This document shows positions 37,501 through 47,069 of a DNA stretch of 64,000 nucleotides, one piece after another. The notes under the pieces are model-generated. The model ran no database searches, had not been told where the DNA came from, and saw only the letters and a program-made list of their open reading frames with translations. The position numbers and the translations under genes are program-made. Origin of the DNA: Pseudomonas sp. Irchel s3f7 (GTDB lineage: Bacteria; Pseudomonadota; Gammaproteobacteria; Pseudomonadales; Pseudomonadaceae); contig NZ_FYDO01000002.1 in the NCBI RefSeq assembly GCF_900187615.1, positions 186,001-250,000 on the forward strand, given 5' to 3'. How positions within the stretch are numbered: the first letter of the stretch is position 1; every line of letters starts with the position of its first letter.

Positions 37501-38514
37501 TACCAGGTGGCCATCGCCGATGCCGAAGAAGTCAAACGCGGCACCTTCGTGATGCCGACGCTGATCGAACTGGAAAGCTTCGATGAACTGCAGCGCGAAA
37601 TCTTCGGCCCGGTGCTGCACGTGGTTCGCTACAAGCGCAAAGACATCGACCAGCTGATCGCTCAGATCAACGCTTCCGGCTACGGCCTGACGCTGGGCGT
37701 GCACACCCGCATCGACGAAACCATCGCCAAGGTGATCGACAACGTCAACGCCGGTAACGTCTACGTCAACCGCAACATCGTGGGTGCCGTGGTCGGCGTT
37801 CAACCGTTCGGCGGCGAAGGCCTGTCGGGTACTGGCCCGAAAGCCGGTGGCCCGCTGTACCTGTACCGCCTGCTGTCGACGCGTCCTACCGATGCGATCG
37901 AACAATCCTTCGCTCGCGGTGATGCCGAGGTTGCACCGGATGTACGTCTGCGCGATGCGATGAGCAAGCCGCTGATTGCCCTGAAAGCCTGGGCCGACAG
38001 CAACAAGTTCGCCGACCTGAGCACCCTGTGCGTACAGTTCGCCGCGCAATCGCAAAGCGGTATCACCCGCGTACTGGCCGGCCCGACCGGCGAGCGCAAC
38101 AGCTATGCAATCCTGCCGCGTGAACACGTGCTGTGCCTGGCGGAAGTCGAAGGCGACCTGCTGACTCAACTGGCGGCCGTATTGGCTGTTGGCGGTTCGG
38201 CAGTCTGGCCGGAAGCTGACATGACCAAAGCCTTGTTCGCACGCTTGCCGAAGGACATTCAGGCGCGCATCAAGCTGGTTTCCGACTGGAACAAGGACGA
38301 AGTGGTGTTTGATGCGGTTCTGCATCACGGCCATTCCGACCAGTTGCGTGCGGTCTGCCAGCAGGTCGCCAAACGTGCCGGCGCTATCGTTGGGGTTCAG
38401 GGCCTGTCGCAAGGCGAATCCAACATTGCGCTGGAGCGCCTGGTAATTGAGCGTGCGTTGAGCGTCAATACCGCTGCGGCGGGTGGTAATGCCAGCTTGA
38501 TGACCATCGGCTAA
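34564..38514 (+). CDS. putA: Trifunctional proline utilisation protein PutA
   Basis: A 1316-residue protein with repressor, proline dehydrogenase and P5C dehydrogenase activities. Residues 1-50 (TTTLGVKLDDPTRERLKAAA) form the ribbon-helix-helix DNA-binding domain. The FAD-dependent PRODH barrel covers about 190-560, with RLVKGAYWDSEIKRAQ. The ALDH domain follows from about 650, with catalytic Cys914 in SAGQRCSALRV. It oxidises proline to glutamate at the membrane and, when proline is low, represses put genes through the GTTGCA sites just upstream. GAGGA precedes the ATG at 34564. Confidence 0.97.
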   Translation: MATTTLGVKLDDPTRERLKAAATSIDRTPHWLIKQAIFNYLEKLEGGATLSELNGLTKDSDDSVDAPLDHAHQCFLEFAESILPQSVLRASITAAYRRPEPEVVPMLIEQARLPAPMAEATNKLAASIAEKLRNQKSAGGRAGIVQGLLQEFSLSSQEGVALMCLAEALLRIPDKGTRDALIRDKISTGNWHPHLGNSPSLFVNAATWGLLLTGKLVSTHNEAGLTSSLSRIIGKSGEPMIRKGVDMAMRLMGEQFVTGETIAEALANASKFEAKGFRYSYDMLGEAALTEHDAQKYLASYEQAIHSIGKASHGRGIYEGPGISIKLSALHPRYSRAQYERVMDELYPRLLSLTLLAKQYDIGLNIDAEEADRLELSLDLLERLCFEPQLTGWNGIGFVIQAYQKRCPYVIDYVIDLARRSRHRLMIRLVKGAYWDSEIKRAQVEGLEGYPVYTRKVYTDVSYIACARKLLSVPEVIYPQFATHNAHTLSAIYHIAGQNYYPGQYEFQCLHGMGEPLYEQVVGKVSEGKLNRPCRVYAPVGTHETLLAYLVRRLLENGANTSFVNRIADQSISIQELVADPVASIEQMATVEGGFGLPHPRIPLPRDLYGSERANSSGIDMANEHRLASLSCALLATAHNHWKAAPMLGCASSSEAPAPVLNPSDMRDVVGHVQEATVEDVDNAIQCALNAAPIWQATPPAERAAILERAADLMEGEIQPLMGLLAREAGKTFANAIAEVREAVDFLRYYAVQARNDFTNDAHRPLGPVVCISPWNFPLAIFSGQVAAALAAGNPVLAKPAEQTPLVAAQAVRLLLEAGIPEGVLQLLPGRGETVGAGLVGDDRVKGVMFTGSTEVARLLQRNIAGRLDSQGRPIPLIAETGGQNAMIVDSSALTEQVVIDVVSSAFDSAGQRCSALRVLCLQEDSADRVIEMLKGAMAESRLGNPERLSVDIGPVIDAEAKAGIEKHIQAMRDKGRSVYQVAIADAEEVKRGTFVMPTLIELESFDELQREIFGPVLHVVRYKRKDIDQLIAQINASGYGLTLGVHTRIDETIAKVIDNVNAGNVYVNRNIVGAVVGVQPFGGEGLSGTGPKAGGPLYLYRLLSTRPTDAIEQSFARGDAEVAPDVRLRDAMSKPLIALKAWADSNKFADLSTLCVQFAAQSQSGITRVLAGPTGERNSYAILPREHVLCLAEVEGDLLTQLAAVLAVGGSAVWPEADMTKALFARLPKDIQARIKLVSDWNKDEVVFDAVLHHGHSDQLRAVCQQVAKRAGAIVGVQGLSQGESNIALERLVIERALSVNTAAAGGNASLMTIG

Positions 38515-38533
38515 ATAGCGATGCAGTCACTGT

Positions 38534-38568
38534 AAAAATGGGCGCCCTCATCGGCGCCCATTTTTTTG
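38534..38568 (+). terminator. Rho-independent terminator after putA
   Basis: AAAAATGGGCGCC (38534-38546) pairs with GGCGCCCATTTTT (38553-38565), followed by more T. The stem is perfect. Confidence 0.93.
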
Positions 38569-38571
38569 CCT

Positions 38572-38650
38572 TGTAGGAGCCGGCTTGCTGGCGATCAATA
38601 CACTACGGTGCGTCTGATGCACCGCCATCGCCAGCAAGCCGACTCCTACA
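38572..38650. repeat. REPIN (TGTAGGAGCCGGC type) after putA
   Basis: TGTAGGAGCCGGCTTGCTGG is mirrored at the right by CCAGCAAGCCGACTCCTACA, with one mismatch between arms. It follows directly on the putA terminator. Confidence 0.92.
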
Positions 38651-38748
38651 GGTCGGTGTTTTGCCCCTTTATCACCGACATCAATCATCCTGTTCAGCCT
38701 CTATTCCCCATCTTAGACTCGGCCCATTCCAATAAAAGGTAGGCCGCC

Positions 38749-40551
38749 ATGTCCGAGACGTTGCTCAGTTCCCGCAATCTGGCTTTCGAGCTGTATGAAG
38801 TCCTTGATGCCGAGGGCCTGACCCAGCGTGAGCGTTTCGCCGAGCACAATCGCGAAACCTTCGATGCCGCCATTGGCACCGCCCGCAGCATCGCCGAGAA
38901 GTTCTTTGCCCCGCACAACCGCAAGGGCGACGAGAACGAGCCGCGCTATGAGAACGGTCAGGCGATTCTGATTCCCGAAGTGAAACCGGCAGTGGATGCC
39001 TTCCTCGAGGCGGGTTTCCTCAACGCTGCGCGCAGTTTCGACGCCGGCGGCATGCAACTTCCTACCTTGCTGTCCCAAGCCTGTTTTTCGCACTTTCAGT
39101 CCGCCAACGCCGCTTCGACGTCTTATCCGTTCCTGACCATGGGCGCGGCCAACCTGATCGAAAGCTTCGGCACTGACGAACAGAAGCAGCGCTTCCTGCA
39201 ACCGATGATCGACGGCCGCTTTTTCGGCACCATGGCCCTGACCGAACCGCACGCCGGCTCGTCGCTGTCGGATATTCGTACCCGCGCCGAGCCTGCGTCT
39301 GACGGCACCTATCGCCTCAAGGGCAACAAGATCTTCATTTCCGGCGGCGATCACCCGCTGTCGGAAAACATTGTGCACATGGTCCTGGCCAAACTGCCGG
39401 ACGCACCGGCCGGGGTGAAGGGTATTTCACTGTTCATCGTGCCGAAATTCCTGGTCAACGATGACGGCAGTCTCGGCAAGCGCAACGATGTGTTGCTGGC
39501 TGGCCTGTTCCACAAGATGGGCTGGCGCGGCACCACGTCCACCGCGCTGAACTTCGGCGATAACGGTGAGTGTGTCGGCTATCTGGTGGGCAAGCCGCAC
39601 CAGGGCTTGAGCTACATGTTCCAGATGATGAACGAGGCGCGGATCGGCGTCGGCATGGGTGCGGTGATGCTCGGCTACGCCGGTTACCTGTATTCGCTGG
39701 AGTACGCCCGCGAGCGTCCACAGGGCCGCGTGCCGGACAGCAAGGACCCGAACACCGCGCCGGTGGCGATCATCAACCACGCCGACGTCAAGCGCATGCT
39801 GCTGACACAAAAGGCCTATGTCGAAGGTTCGTTTGACTTGGGTCTTTATGCGGCGCGGCTGTTCGATGACACCACGACGCTTGCGACCGAAGCCGAACGC
39901 AAACAGGCCCATGAACTGCTGGACCTGCTGACGCCAATCGTCAAATCCTGGCCATCGGAGTTTTGCCTGAAGGCCAACGAACTGGCGATCCAGATTCTTG
40001 GCGGCCACGGCTATACCCGCGAATACCCGGTGGAGCAGTACTACCGCGACAACCGCCTGAACCCGATCCACGAAGGCACCCACGGCATCCAGTCGCTGGA
40101 CTTGCTGGGGCGCAAACTGGCGCAGAACGGTGGTGCAGGCCTGAAACAACTGATCCGCCTGATCGCCAACACGGGCGAGCGAGCGCAGGCGTTTGATTCA
40201 TTGACGCCGCTGCGCGAACCACTGGAAAAACTGGTGGCGCGCCTGCAAACCGTGACCATCGGCCTGCTGGTTGATCTGGGCCAGGGCAAGGTCAACAGCA
40301 GCCTGGCGAACTCGGCGCTGTACCTGAAGGTGTTCGGCCACACGGTGATTGGCTGGCGCTGGCTGGAACAGGCGATCCACGCCGAGGAAGGTTTGGCCAA
40401 GGGGAATGCGGCGGATGTGAGCTTTTACAAAGGCAAGCTGCAGGCGGCGCGGTACTTCCTGACGTGGGAAGTGCCGGGTTGCCATCATGAGCTGGCATTG
40501 CTCGAATCTCGGGATGATGTGTGCCTGACGATGCAGGATGAGTGGTTCTGA
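38749..40551 (+). CDS. Acyl-CoA dehydrogenase (PA5020-like, with extended C-terminus)
   Basis: A 600-residue FAD-dependent acyl-CoA dehydrogenase, longer than the usual 380-residue form. The FAD/substrate signature TMALTEPHAGSSLSDIRTRAE is at about residues 161-181 and the C-terminal ALQ/GGHGYTREYPVEQYYRD near 415-435 is the FAD-contacting loop. A C-terminal dimerisation-type extension follows. It should carry out the first step of beta-oxidation of acyl-CoAs; the chain-length preference is not readable. The gene stands alone with a REPIN upstream and REPs downstream. Confidence 0.93.
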   Translation: MSETLLSSRNLAFELYEVLDAEGLTQRERFAEHNRETFDAAIGTARSIAEKFFAPHNRKGDENEPRYENGQAILIPEVKPAVDAFLEAGFLNAARSFDAGGMQLPTLLSQACFSHFQSANAASTSYPFLTMGAANLIESFGTDEQKQRFLQPMIDGRFFGTMALTEPHAGSSLSDIRTRAEPASDGTYRLKGNKIFISGGDHPLSENIVHMVLAKLPDAPAGVKGISLFIVPKFLVNDDGSLGKRNDVLLAGLFHKMGWRGTTSTALNFGDNGECVGYLVGKPHQGLSYMFQMMNEARIGVGMGAVMLGYAGYLYSLEYARERPQGRVPDSKDPNTAPVAIINHADVKRMLLTQKAYVEGSFDLGLYAARLFDDTTTLATEAERKQAHELLDLLTPIVKSWPSEFCLKANELAIQILGGHGYTREYPVEQYYRDNRLNPIHEGTHGIQSLDLLGRKLAQNGGAGLKQLIRLIANTGERAQAFDSLTPLREPLEKLVARLQTVTIGLLVDLGQGKVNSSLANSALYLKVFGHTVIGWRWLEQAIHAEEGLAKGNAADVSFYKGKLQAARYFLTWEVPGCHHELALLESRDDVCLTMQDEWF

Positions 40552-40579
40552 TCCGCGCCTTGTGCCGCCTTTGAGATCC

Positions 40580-40672
40580 AATCGCCGGCAAGCCGGCTCC
40601 TACAGGGATCCGGTCGTTCACGAATAATGTGTTCGACACAAAACCTGTAGGAGCGAGCTTGCTCGCGATGGC
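40580..40672. repeat. Two REP elements of different type between acyl-CoA dehydrogenase and chemoreceptor genes
   Basis: A CGCCGGCAAGCCGGCTCCTACAG-type REP (40582-40605) is followed by TGTAGGAGCGAGCTTGCTCG (40646-40665) in opposite orientation. The two arms differ in their inner bases, so this may be two independent insertions and not one REPIN. Confidence 0.85.
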
Positions 40673-40690
40673 GTCAGAACAAACAACACA

Positions 40691-42628
40691 TCACTTCAGC
40701 TTGAACCCACCCATCTGACGCGCCAGATCATCGGCCAAGCGCTGCAACGTCTGGCAGTCCTCGCGGCAAGCCCGCACCTCCCCTGCCGTCGCCCGGGCCA
40801 GATCGGAAATCCCCTGCACGTTGCGGTTGATCTCTTCGGTCACGGCCGATTGCTCTTCCGTCGCCGTCGCCACCTGATGGTTCATGTCGCTGATGCGCTC
40901 CACCTGCTCGGTAATCTCGGTCAACGACGCCCCGGTACGCTGGCTCGACTCAACACCCGTGCCCGTCGCCGCTTGCCCCGAATGCATCGATGACACCGCA
41001 TTCTCTGCGCCCTGCTTGAGGCTGCCGATCATTTGCTGAATCTCGTCGGTGGACGACTGGGTGCGTCGTGCCAGGGTCCGCACCTCATCGGCAACGACCG
41101 CAAACCCGCGGCCCATGTCCCCGGCTCGCGCTGCTTCAATCGCGGCATTGAGCGCCAGCAGGTTGGTCTGCTCGGAGATGCCGCGAATCACCGCCAACAC
41201 CTGATCGATCGACGCCACCTGATGGGCCAGCGCACCAACGGCATGGGCGGCGACGCCGATTTCATCGGACATGCTTTCGATGTGGCGGATCGAGCCACCG
41301 ACTACTTCCCGCGCTTGCATTGCCTCATCCCGCGCCGTTTGCGACGCGACCGCCGCATTGCCGGCGTTCTGCGCGATTTCCTGAACCGTCAGGCCCATTT
41401 CGTGAACCGCCGTGGCGACCATGTCAGTCATTTCCTGCTGGCGTCCGGAGCGTTCAGCAGTGTTATCCACAACCTTGGCCACTTGGCTCACCGCCGTGCG
41501 CAGGCGTTCGCTGGTGGTCAGCACTTCGCCGATCATGTCGCGCTGACTGTCGAGGAAGCGATTGAACCCGCGCGCCAGATCACCCAGTTCATCGGCGCGG
41601 CTGGAATCTAACCGGTGGGTCAAATCTCCACCACCGCTACCGATGGCGACCAGTGCCGCTGTTACCTGACGAATCGGTTTTACCAATCCACGGGCCAGCA
41701 ACACCACCAGCAACAGGCACACAATCGCCACCGCCAGGCCAATGCCGCTGCTCATCCACATGGCGCGACGGGCTTCAGCATAGATCTGCGACTGCGGCAC
41801 TTCGGCCACCAAGGTCCAGCCGAGATCGCGCAATGGCAGGCTTAACGCGAGGAAATCTTCACCGTCACGCTGGAAGCTATTACTGGTGGCGGATTTTTGA
41901 CCCATGACTTGACGGGCCGCTGCATCGCCAACTTGCTCTGTCAGGGTACGTTTGCCGCTGAATTGCGCTTCGGGATGAACCTGGATCAAACCGTCGGAAC
42001 GCACGAGATAGACCTTGCCGCGCTCACCGAAGCTGAAGTTGTGAATCAACTCCGACAGCTCTTTCATGCTCAAGCCGAGACCGGCAACGCCCACCGTTTT
42101 GCCGCCCTGCTCGACTTTGAAGTCGATGAAAAGCGCCAATTCTCCGGTGGCGGTGTCATTGTCGATATTGAGGGTGCGCGACTGGTTGCTGTCCACGAAT
42201 TCATAGAACCAGGCGTCTTTCGGGTTGGATCGACTGAGGGTGCGATCCAGGCCTTTTTCGGTGAAGTAATGGTTGGAGGCGGTACCGACAATGATCGCGG
42301 TAAAGGCTTTGTGCTCGGCGCGCACACCTTCGAGATAAGTGGTGAAGGTGCCGACCTGGGCGCTGTCTTCACCCGCGACCAGCCAGTCGCGCACCATGCT
42401 GTTGCTGGCGATGTCCTTGGCGGCGGTGAGGGGTTGGACGAGGATGCGTTCGATGTCGTTGCGCATCGCTTCGATGCTCGACGGCAACGCTTGCTCGACC
42501 AGATAGCTCTGGGCGAGGCGGTTGACCACGAGGGTATAAATGCCAACCACGATCAAAATACTGACCAGCAGGGCGCTGCCCATGCTCAGGATCAACTGCC
42601 ATTGGATACTGCGTCGCCAGAACTGCAT
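40691..42628 (-). CDS. Methyl-accepting chemotaxis protein with dCache-type sensor
   Basis: A 645-residue transmembrane chemoreceptor. TM1 lies at about 12-35 ([24 protein letters not shown]), then a large periplasmic domain with [11 protein letters not shown] and [22 protein letters not shown], the double-Cache pattern for small ligands. TM2 is near 295-315, followed by HAMP and a signalling domain containing [20 protein letters not shown]. There is no C-terminal pentapeptide tether for CheR. ATG at 42628 behind a GGGGG stretch is preferred over 42700, whose extra 24 residues are not conserved-looking. The ligand is unknown. Confidence 0.93.
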   Translation of the reverse strand: MQFWRRSIQWQLILSMGSALLVSILIVVGIYTLVVNRLAQSYLVEQALPSSIEAMRNDIERILVQPLTAAKDIASNSMVRDWLVAGEDSAQVGTFTTYLEGVRAEHKAFTAIIVGTASNHYFTEKGLDRTLSRSNPKDAWFYEFVDSNQSRTLNIDNDTATGELALFIDFKVEQGGKTVGVAGLGLSMKELSELIHNFSFGERGKVYLVRSDGLIQVHPEAQFSGKRTLTEQVGDAAARQVMGQKSATSNSFQRDGEDFLALSLPLRDLGWTLVAEVPQSQIYAEARRAMWMSSGIGLAVAIVCLLLVVLLARGLVKPIRQVTAALVAIGSGGGDLTHRLDSSRADELGDLARGFNRFLDSQRDMIGEVLTTSERLRTAVSQVAKVVDNTAERSGRQQEMTDMVATAVHEMGLTVQEIAQNAGNAAVASQTARDEAMQAREVVGGSIRHIESMSDEIGVAAHAVGALAHQVASIDQVLAVIRGISEQTNLLALNAAIEAARAGDMGRGFAVVADEVRTLARRTQSSTDEIQQMIGSLKQGAENAVSSMHSGQAATGTGVESSQRTGASLTEITEQVERISDMNHQVATATEEQSAVTEEINRNVQGISDLARATAGEVRACREDCQTLQRLADDLARQMGGFKLK

Positions 42629-42728
42629 GGAGCACCCCCAAAGAATAAGAGGCTGAATCACTGCAACAGCCGTGCCGATTGTATACATCCAAGTCGACAA
42701 TTTATTCTTTGGTTGTGCGCAAAGCCGA

Positions 42729-43031
42729 TCAGGCTTGATTGATCGTCTTGGAGATCACTTCAACCGTGGCGCTGACTTGCTCTTGGTAACGGTCGAGTTC
42801 GAGTTGGTGCTGCTTGCGCATTTCGATCTGCTGGGAGCACAGATTCATCGCGGCCAGCACGAGCAGTCGGTCACCGATCAGTGTCGGGTACTTTCTTTTG
42901 GTGTCGTCCAGGGCAGCTTTCAACATCATCGCAGCGTCCAGCAGGGTCTGTTCTTCCCCGGCGGGTGCCTTGATCGAATAGTCCTCCCCCAGTATCGAGA
43001 CGACTTTTACCCCTGCGGCGTTGTAATTCAT
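42729..43031 (-). CDS. ZapA-family cell division protein (second, paralogous type)
   Basis: A 100-residue protein with the ZapA layout: a small N-terminal beta-rich head ([25 protein letters not shown]) and a coiled-coil tail with [24 protein letters not shown]. ZapA tetramers cross-link FtsZ filaments. Its sequence differs from the canonical Pseudomonas zapA I know, which sits beside the 6S RNA gene; no 6S RNA is seen here. The ATGA at its start overlaps the stop of the coiled-coil gene upstream. I leave the symbol blank because the canonical copy is probably elsewhere. Confidence 0.8.
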   Translation of the reverse strand: MNYNAAGVKVVSILGEDYSIKAPAGEEQTLLDAAMMLKAALDDTKRKYPTLIGDRLLVLAAMNLCSQQIEMRKQHQLELDRYQEQVSATVEVISKTINQA

Positions 43032-43237
43032 GCGCTGACAGGGCCTGCACTGACGCGTTCAACCAGGGCCTGGATGCGAGCGGCGGTGGCGCCTTGCTTC
43101 TCTTCCTGCTCCATCAGGTTCAGTTGCAGGCTTTCGTTTTCGTCCTTGGCCTGGGCCAGTTCGGCGCTCAGGGTCTGGTTCTGCTGCACGAGGTCGCTGA
43201 CCAGTTGTTCCAGTTGACTCAGGGATGCTTCCAACAT
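43028..43237 (-). CDS. Small coiled-coil protein, TIGR02449/ZapB-like
   Basis: A 69-residue, almost entirely coiled-coil protein (MLEASLSQLEQLVSDLVQQN then LAQAKDENESLQLNL). Proteins of the TIGR02449 group sit next to zapA in many gammaproteobacteria and resemble ZapB in shape. I chose ATG at 43237; the open frame continues to 43339 but the added residues are basic and not helical. It overlaps the ZapA-like gene by four bases. It is divergent from a chemoreceptor gene; the 43340-43512 gap holds no other gene. Confidence 0.75.
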   Translation of the reverse strand: MLEASLSQLEQLVSDLVQQNQTLSAELAQAKDENESLQLNLMEQEEKQGATAARIQALVERVSAGPVSA

Positions 43238-43512
43238 TTTGATTTTCCGGGCATTTTCAAAGGGCGCGTACGATAAAGAAAAGTCACCGTGGATGCCAGG
43301 GTTATACCGGCGCAAAGCCTTGATTTTCCTGACGGGCAACCGTCCTCGCGAGTTTTAAAGACTGTGAATGACCGATCTGGTTCCTGCACTTCGTCACTAA
43401 AAGGTGCAACCGCCTCAAACACACGGGGCTCAAGAGTTCAGCCCCGCGACCGATAAGACATTTATACGTCAGTCTCGGCACCGCCCAGGCGCGCTCTTTT
43501 CGGTAAACCGCC

Positions 43513-45138
43513 ATGTCCCTTCGTAATATGAATATTGCCCCGCGGGCGTTCCTCAGCTTTGCCCTGATCGGCGGATTGATGATGATCCTGGGCGTGTTTG
43601 CCTTGAATCAGATGAGCAAGATCCGCGGCGCCGCCGAGAACATCACGTCCAACAGCGTCCCGAGCATCAAGAGTCTCGACGAGTTCACCCAACTCACTTT
43701 GCGCCTGCGCGTTCTGTCCTACCGCTTGCTGGTGAACCGCGAGCCCGACGTACAGCAGAAAACCATGGAACTGCTGGACCTGCGCAATCAGCAGATTCGC
43801 GCCGCTCAGGCGACTTACGAAAAACTGATCACCAGCCCGCAGGAGCGCTCGACCTACGATCAATACGTGCAATTGCTGGGGCAGTACCGCCAGATCGAAG
43901 ACCGGATGAAAACCCTGTCGCGCAACGATCAGGTCGATGAACTGCGCAACCTGCTCAACACCGATCTGCTCAGCAACTCCGAAGCGATCAATACCGTGCT
44001 GAGCCGATTGCTGGAGATCAACACCCAACAAACCCTCGACACCAACCAGCGGGCCGCCGAGCAGTACGATTCGGCGTTTAATCTGGTCATCGTCCTGCTG
44101 GTGATCGCCACTGCGCTGACCCTGCTGTTCGCCTGGCTGCTGACCAACAGCATCACCCAGCCGATTGCCAACGCCCTGAACGCCGCCGAACAGATTGCCG
44201 AAGGTAACCTGACACGACCGATCACCGTTGATGGCAACGACGAGGCCGGGCGCTTGCTGTTGGCGATGTCGAAGATGCAGGACAAGCTGCGCGACACCTT
44301 GCAGCGAATCTCCGGTTCGGCCACTCAACTGGCTTCGGCAGCCGAAGAACTCAACAGCGTCACGGACGAAAGCGCCCGTGGCCTGACCCAGCAGAACAAT
44401 GAAATCGAACAGGCCGCTACCGCCGTCAACGAAATGACCAGCGCCGTGGAAGAGGTCGCGCGCAACGCGGTCAGCACTTCCGAAGCGTCGAAGAACGCCA
44501 CCACGTCCGCCGGTGACGGTCGCGATCTGGTGCAGGAAACCGTCAGCGCCATCGAACGCATGAGCGCGGATGTTCAGAGCACCGCAACGCTGATCGGCGA
44601 TCTGGCCAACGAATCCCGTGATATCGGCAAGGTGCTGGACGTGATTCGCGGCCTCGCCGACCAGACCAATCTACTGGCCCTCAATGCGGCCATCGAAGCG
44701 GCTCGTGCTGGTGAGGCCGGTCGTGGCTTTGCGGTGGTGGCCGATGAAGTGCGGGCCCTGGCGCATCGCACCCAGCAATCGACCAGCGAAATCGAACGCA
44801 TGATCGGCAGCATCCAGAGCGGCACCGGGCAGGCGGTGGATTCAATGCGCAACAGCACCGAACGCGCCGAGTCGACCCTGAACATTGCCCGCGGCGCCGG
44901 AATGTCGCTGGACACCATCAACAGCGCCATCGTCGAAATCAACGAACGCAACCTGGTGATCGCCAGCGCCGCGGAAGAGCAGGCGCAAGTGGCCCGCGAA
45001 GTGGACCGCAACCTGGTGAACATTCGTGATCTGTCGGTGCAATCGGCCACGGGTGCCAACCAGACCAGTGCGGCCAGCAATGAACTGTCGCGCCTGGCGG
45101 TAGACCTGAACACCATGGTTGGGCGATTTAGTCTCTAA
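43513..45138 (+). CDS. Methyl-accepting chemotaxis protein with four-helix-bundle sensor
   Basis: A 541-residue chemoreceptor. TM1 is at about 11-32, a periplasmic four-helix bundle (Tar-like) spans about 35-190, TM2 at about 192-215 ([20 protein letters not shown]), then HAMP ([20 protein letters not shown]) and a signalling domain with [20 protein letters not shown] near residue 380. No CheR tether is present at the C-terminus. The ligand cannot be told from sequence. It is divergent from the ZapA-like pair and unrelated in type to the chemoreceptor at 40691-42628. Confidence 0.94.
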   Translation: MSLRNMNIAPRAFLSFALIGGLMMILGVFALNQMSKIRGAAENITSNSVPSIKSLDEFTQLTLRLRVLSYRLLVNREPDVQQKTMELLDLRNQQIRAAQATYEKLITSPQERSTYDQYVQLLGQYRQIEDRMKTLSRNDQVDELRNLLNTDLLSNSEAINTVLSRLLEINTQQTLDTNQRAAEQYDSAFNLVIVLLVIATALTLLFAWLLTNSITQPIANALNAAEQIAEGNLTRPITVDGNDEAGRLLLAMSKMQDKLRDTLQRISGSATQLASAAEELNSVTDESARGLTQQNNEIEQAATAVNEMTSAVEEVARNAVSTSEASKNATTSAGDGRDLVQETVSAIERMSADVQSTATLIGDLANESRDIGKVLDVIRGLADQTNLLALNAAIEAARAGEAGRGFAVVADEVRALAHRTQQSTSEIERMIGSIQSGTGQAVDSMRNSTERAESTLNIARGAGMSLDTINSAIVEINERNLVIASAAEEQAQVAREVDRNLVNIRDLSVQSATGANQTSAASNELSRLAVDLNTMVGRFSL

Positions 45139-45153
45139 ACAAGCACCGCCCCC

Positions 45154-45173
45154 CTGTGGCGAGGGGGCTTGCG
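45154..45173. repeat. REP remnant (GTGGCGAGGGGGC type)
   Basis: CTGTGGCGAGGGGGCTTGCG is one partial arm of the second REP family without a mirror arm. Confidence 0.65.
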
Positions 45174-45198
45174 TGCGGAATCGCCTGCAAAAAGCTTT

Positions 45199-45229
45199 TT
45201 GACAGCACCGCAATTCAACAGGTTAGAAT
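45199..45229 (+). promoter_or_regulatory. Candidate sigma-70 promoter of cvrA
   Basis: A perfect -35 TTGACA (45199-45204) is followed by TAGAAT (45224-45229) with 19 bases between, slightly long. The transcript would start about 55-60 bases before the cvrA TTG start. Confidence 0.45.
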
Positions 45230-45292
45230 CGCTGGCACGCAGACTGCATGGTCACTTTGCGCCCGCCTTTCAGCTTTTCTGGAGTACTGCCT

Positions 45293-47035
45293 TTGAATGC
45301 GACGACCATCAACAGCCTGTTCTTGATCGGCGCGTTGCTGGTGGGTGCGAGCATTCTGGTGAGTTCCCTCTCGTCACGCCTCGGCATCCCGATTCTGGTA
45401 ATAATCCTGGCCGTCGGCATGGTGGCCGGTGTCGATGGCGCCGGCATTGTTTTCGATAACTACCCCACGGCTTATCTGGTCGGCAACCTCGCGCTGGCGG
45501 TGATCCTGCTCGACGGCGGCTTACGCACCCGGGTATCGAGTTTCCGCGTAGCGTTATGGCCGGCGCTGTCGCTGGCGACGGTCGGGGTGTTGATTACCAC
45601 CGGGTTGACCGGCATGGCGGCCGCGTGGCTGTTCGACTTGAACCTGATTCAAGGCCTGCTGATCGGCGCCATCGTCGGTTCCACCGACGCCGCGGCGGTG
45701 TTCTCGCTGTTGGGTGGCAAGGGCCTGAACGAACGGGTCACCGCCACCCTCGAAATCGAATCCGGCAGCAACGACCCGATGGCGGTGTTTCTCACCGTCA
45801 CCTTGATCGACATGCTCGCCAGCGGCCAGACCGGCCTGCACTGGAGCCTGCTGACCCACTTGCTGCGCGAATTCGGCATCGGCGGCGTCATCGGTCTAGG
45901 TGGCGGCTGGCTGATGTTGCAACTGGTCAACCGCATCAATCTGGCCACCGGTTTGTATCCGATTCTGGTCATTGCCGGGGGGCTGGTTGTCTTTGCCCTG
46001 ACCAACGCCTTGCATGGCAGTGGCTTCCTCGCGGTGTACATCTGCGGCCTGGTGATCGGCAACCGTCCAGTGCGCAGCCGTCACGGCATCCTGCACATGC
46101 TCGACGGCATGGCGTGGCTGGCGCAGATCGGCATGTTCCTGGTGCTGGGCCTGCTGGTCACACCCCACGACCTGCTGCCGATTGCGCTGCCCGCACTGGC
46201 ACTGGCCCTGTGGATGATTCTGTTTGCCCGGCCGCTGTCGGTGATCGTCGGCCTGCTGCCGTTCAAGGCCTTCCATGGTCGGGAAAAGGCGTTCATTTCC
46301 TGGGTCGGTCTGCGCGGCGCGGTGCCGATCATTCTGGCGGTGTTCCCGCTGATGGCCGGCCTGCCCAACGCCCAACTGTATTTCAACCTCGCGTTCTTTA
46401 TCGTGCTGGTGTCGCTGCTGGTGCAGGGCACGAGTTTGCCGTGGGTCGCCAAACTGCTGAAGGTGACGGTGCCGCCGGAGCCTGCACCGATCTCCCGCTC
46501 CGCCCTGGAAGTCCACGTCACCAGCGAATGGGAACTGTTCGTTTATCGACTCGGTGCGGAAAAATGGTGCATCGGTTCGCCCCTGCGTGAACTGAAAATG
46601 CCCGAAGGCACCCGCATTGCCGCCCTGTTTCGTGGCCAGCAATTGCTCCATCCGTCGGGTAGTACGGTGCTGGAAGTCGATGATTTACTGTGTGTTATCG
46701 GCCATGAACACAACCTGCCGGCCCTCGGAAAACTCTTCAGCCAGGCGCCGCAACGGGGCCTCGATTTGCGTTTCTTCGGCGACTTCGTACTCGAAGGAGA
46801 CGCCCAGCTGGCCGCGGTTGCCGCCCTGTATGGCCTGAAAGTCGAAGGCATCGACCCGGACATGTCCCTGGGCCACTTCATCGCCCAGAAAGTCGGTGGC
46901 GCGCCGGTGGTCGGCGACCAGGTGGAATGGAACAACACCATCTGGACCGTTGCCGTCATGGAGGGGAACAAGATCGGCAAAGTGGGCGTCAGATTCCCCG
47001 AAGGAAGTCGCCCGGGTCCGGGACTCTTCCTCTAA
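45293..47035 (+). CDS. cvrA: Potassium/proton antiporter CvrA (NhaP2)
   Basis: A 580-residue CPA1-type antiporter. About 12 transmembrane helices fill residues 1-390, including [19 protein letters not shown] and the [11 protein letters not shown] motif with the ion-binding Asp. A TrkA-C-like domain ([23 protein letters not shown]) and a CorC/HlyC-like C-terminal domain follow, as in E. coli CvrA. It exports K+ in exchange for H+ and helps at low osmolarity. The start is set at TTG (45293), behind GGAG eight bases upstream and matching the expected [12 protein letters not shown] opening; ATG at 45248 adds 15 non-membrane residues. Confidence 0.92.
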   Translation: MNATTINSLFLIGALLVGASILVSSLSSRLGIPILVIILAVGMVAGVDGAGIVFDNYPTAYLVGNLALAVILLDGGLRTRVSSFRVALWPALSLATVGVLITTGLTGMAAAWLFDLNLIQGLLIGAIVGSTDAAAVFSLLGGKGLNERVTATLEIESGSNDPMAVFLTVTLIDMLASGQTGLHWSLLTHLLREFGIGGVIGLGGGWLMLQLVNRINLATGLYPILVIAGGLVVFALTNALHGSGFLAVYICGLVIGNRPVRSRHGILHMLDGMAWLAQIGMFLVLGLLVTPHDLLPIALPALALALWMILFARPLSVIVGLLPFKAFHGREKAFISWVGLRGAVPIILAVFPLMAGLPNAQLYFNLAFFIVLVSLLVQGTSLPWVAKLLKVTVPPEPAPISRSALEVHVTSEWELFVYRLGAEKWCIGSPLRELKMPEGTRIAALFRGQQLLHPSGSTVLEVDDLLCVIGHEHNLPALGKLFSQAPQRGLDLRFFGDFVLEGDAQLAAVAALYGLKVEGIDPDMSLGHFIAQKVGGAPVVGDQVEWNNTIWTVAVMEGNKIGKVGVRFPEGSRPGPGLFL

Positions 47036-47069
47036 ACTCCACTTCTCGTCAGCTTTTTGATCGGTCTCT

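Noticed and set aside
34435..38412. A very long minus-strand open frame (about 1325 codons) antisense to putA, and similar ones antisense to aceE (17934-20504), aceF (20501-22603) and mscK/selO (48606-50801)
   Set aside because: They follow from high GC at third codon positions; translations are low-complexity, rich in Val, Gln, His and Arg, lack recognisable domains, and the opposite strand carries well-known genes.
42729..43031. 6S RNA next to the ZapA-like gene
   Set aside because: The downstream 28 bases before the region of the chemoreceptor frame leave no room, and no 6S-like long hairpin is seen.
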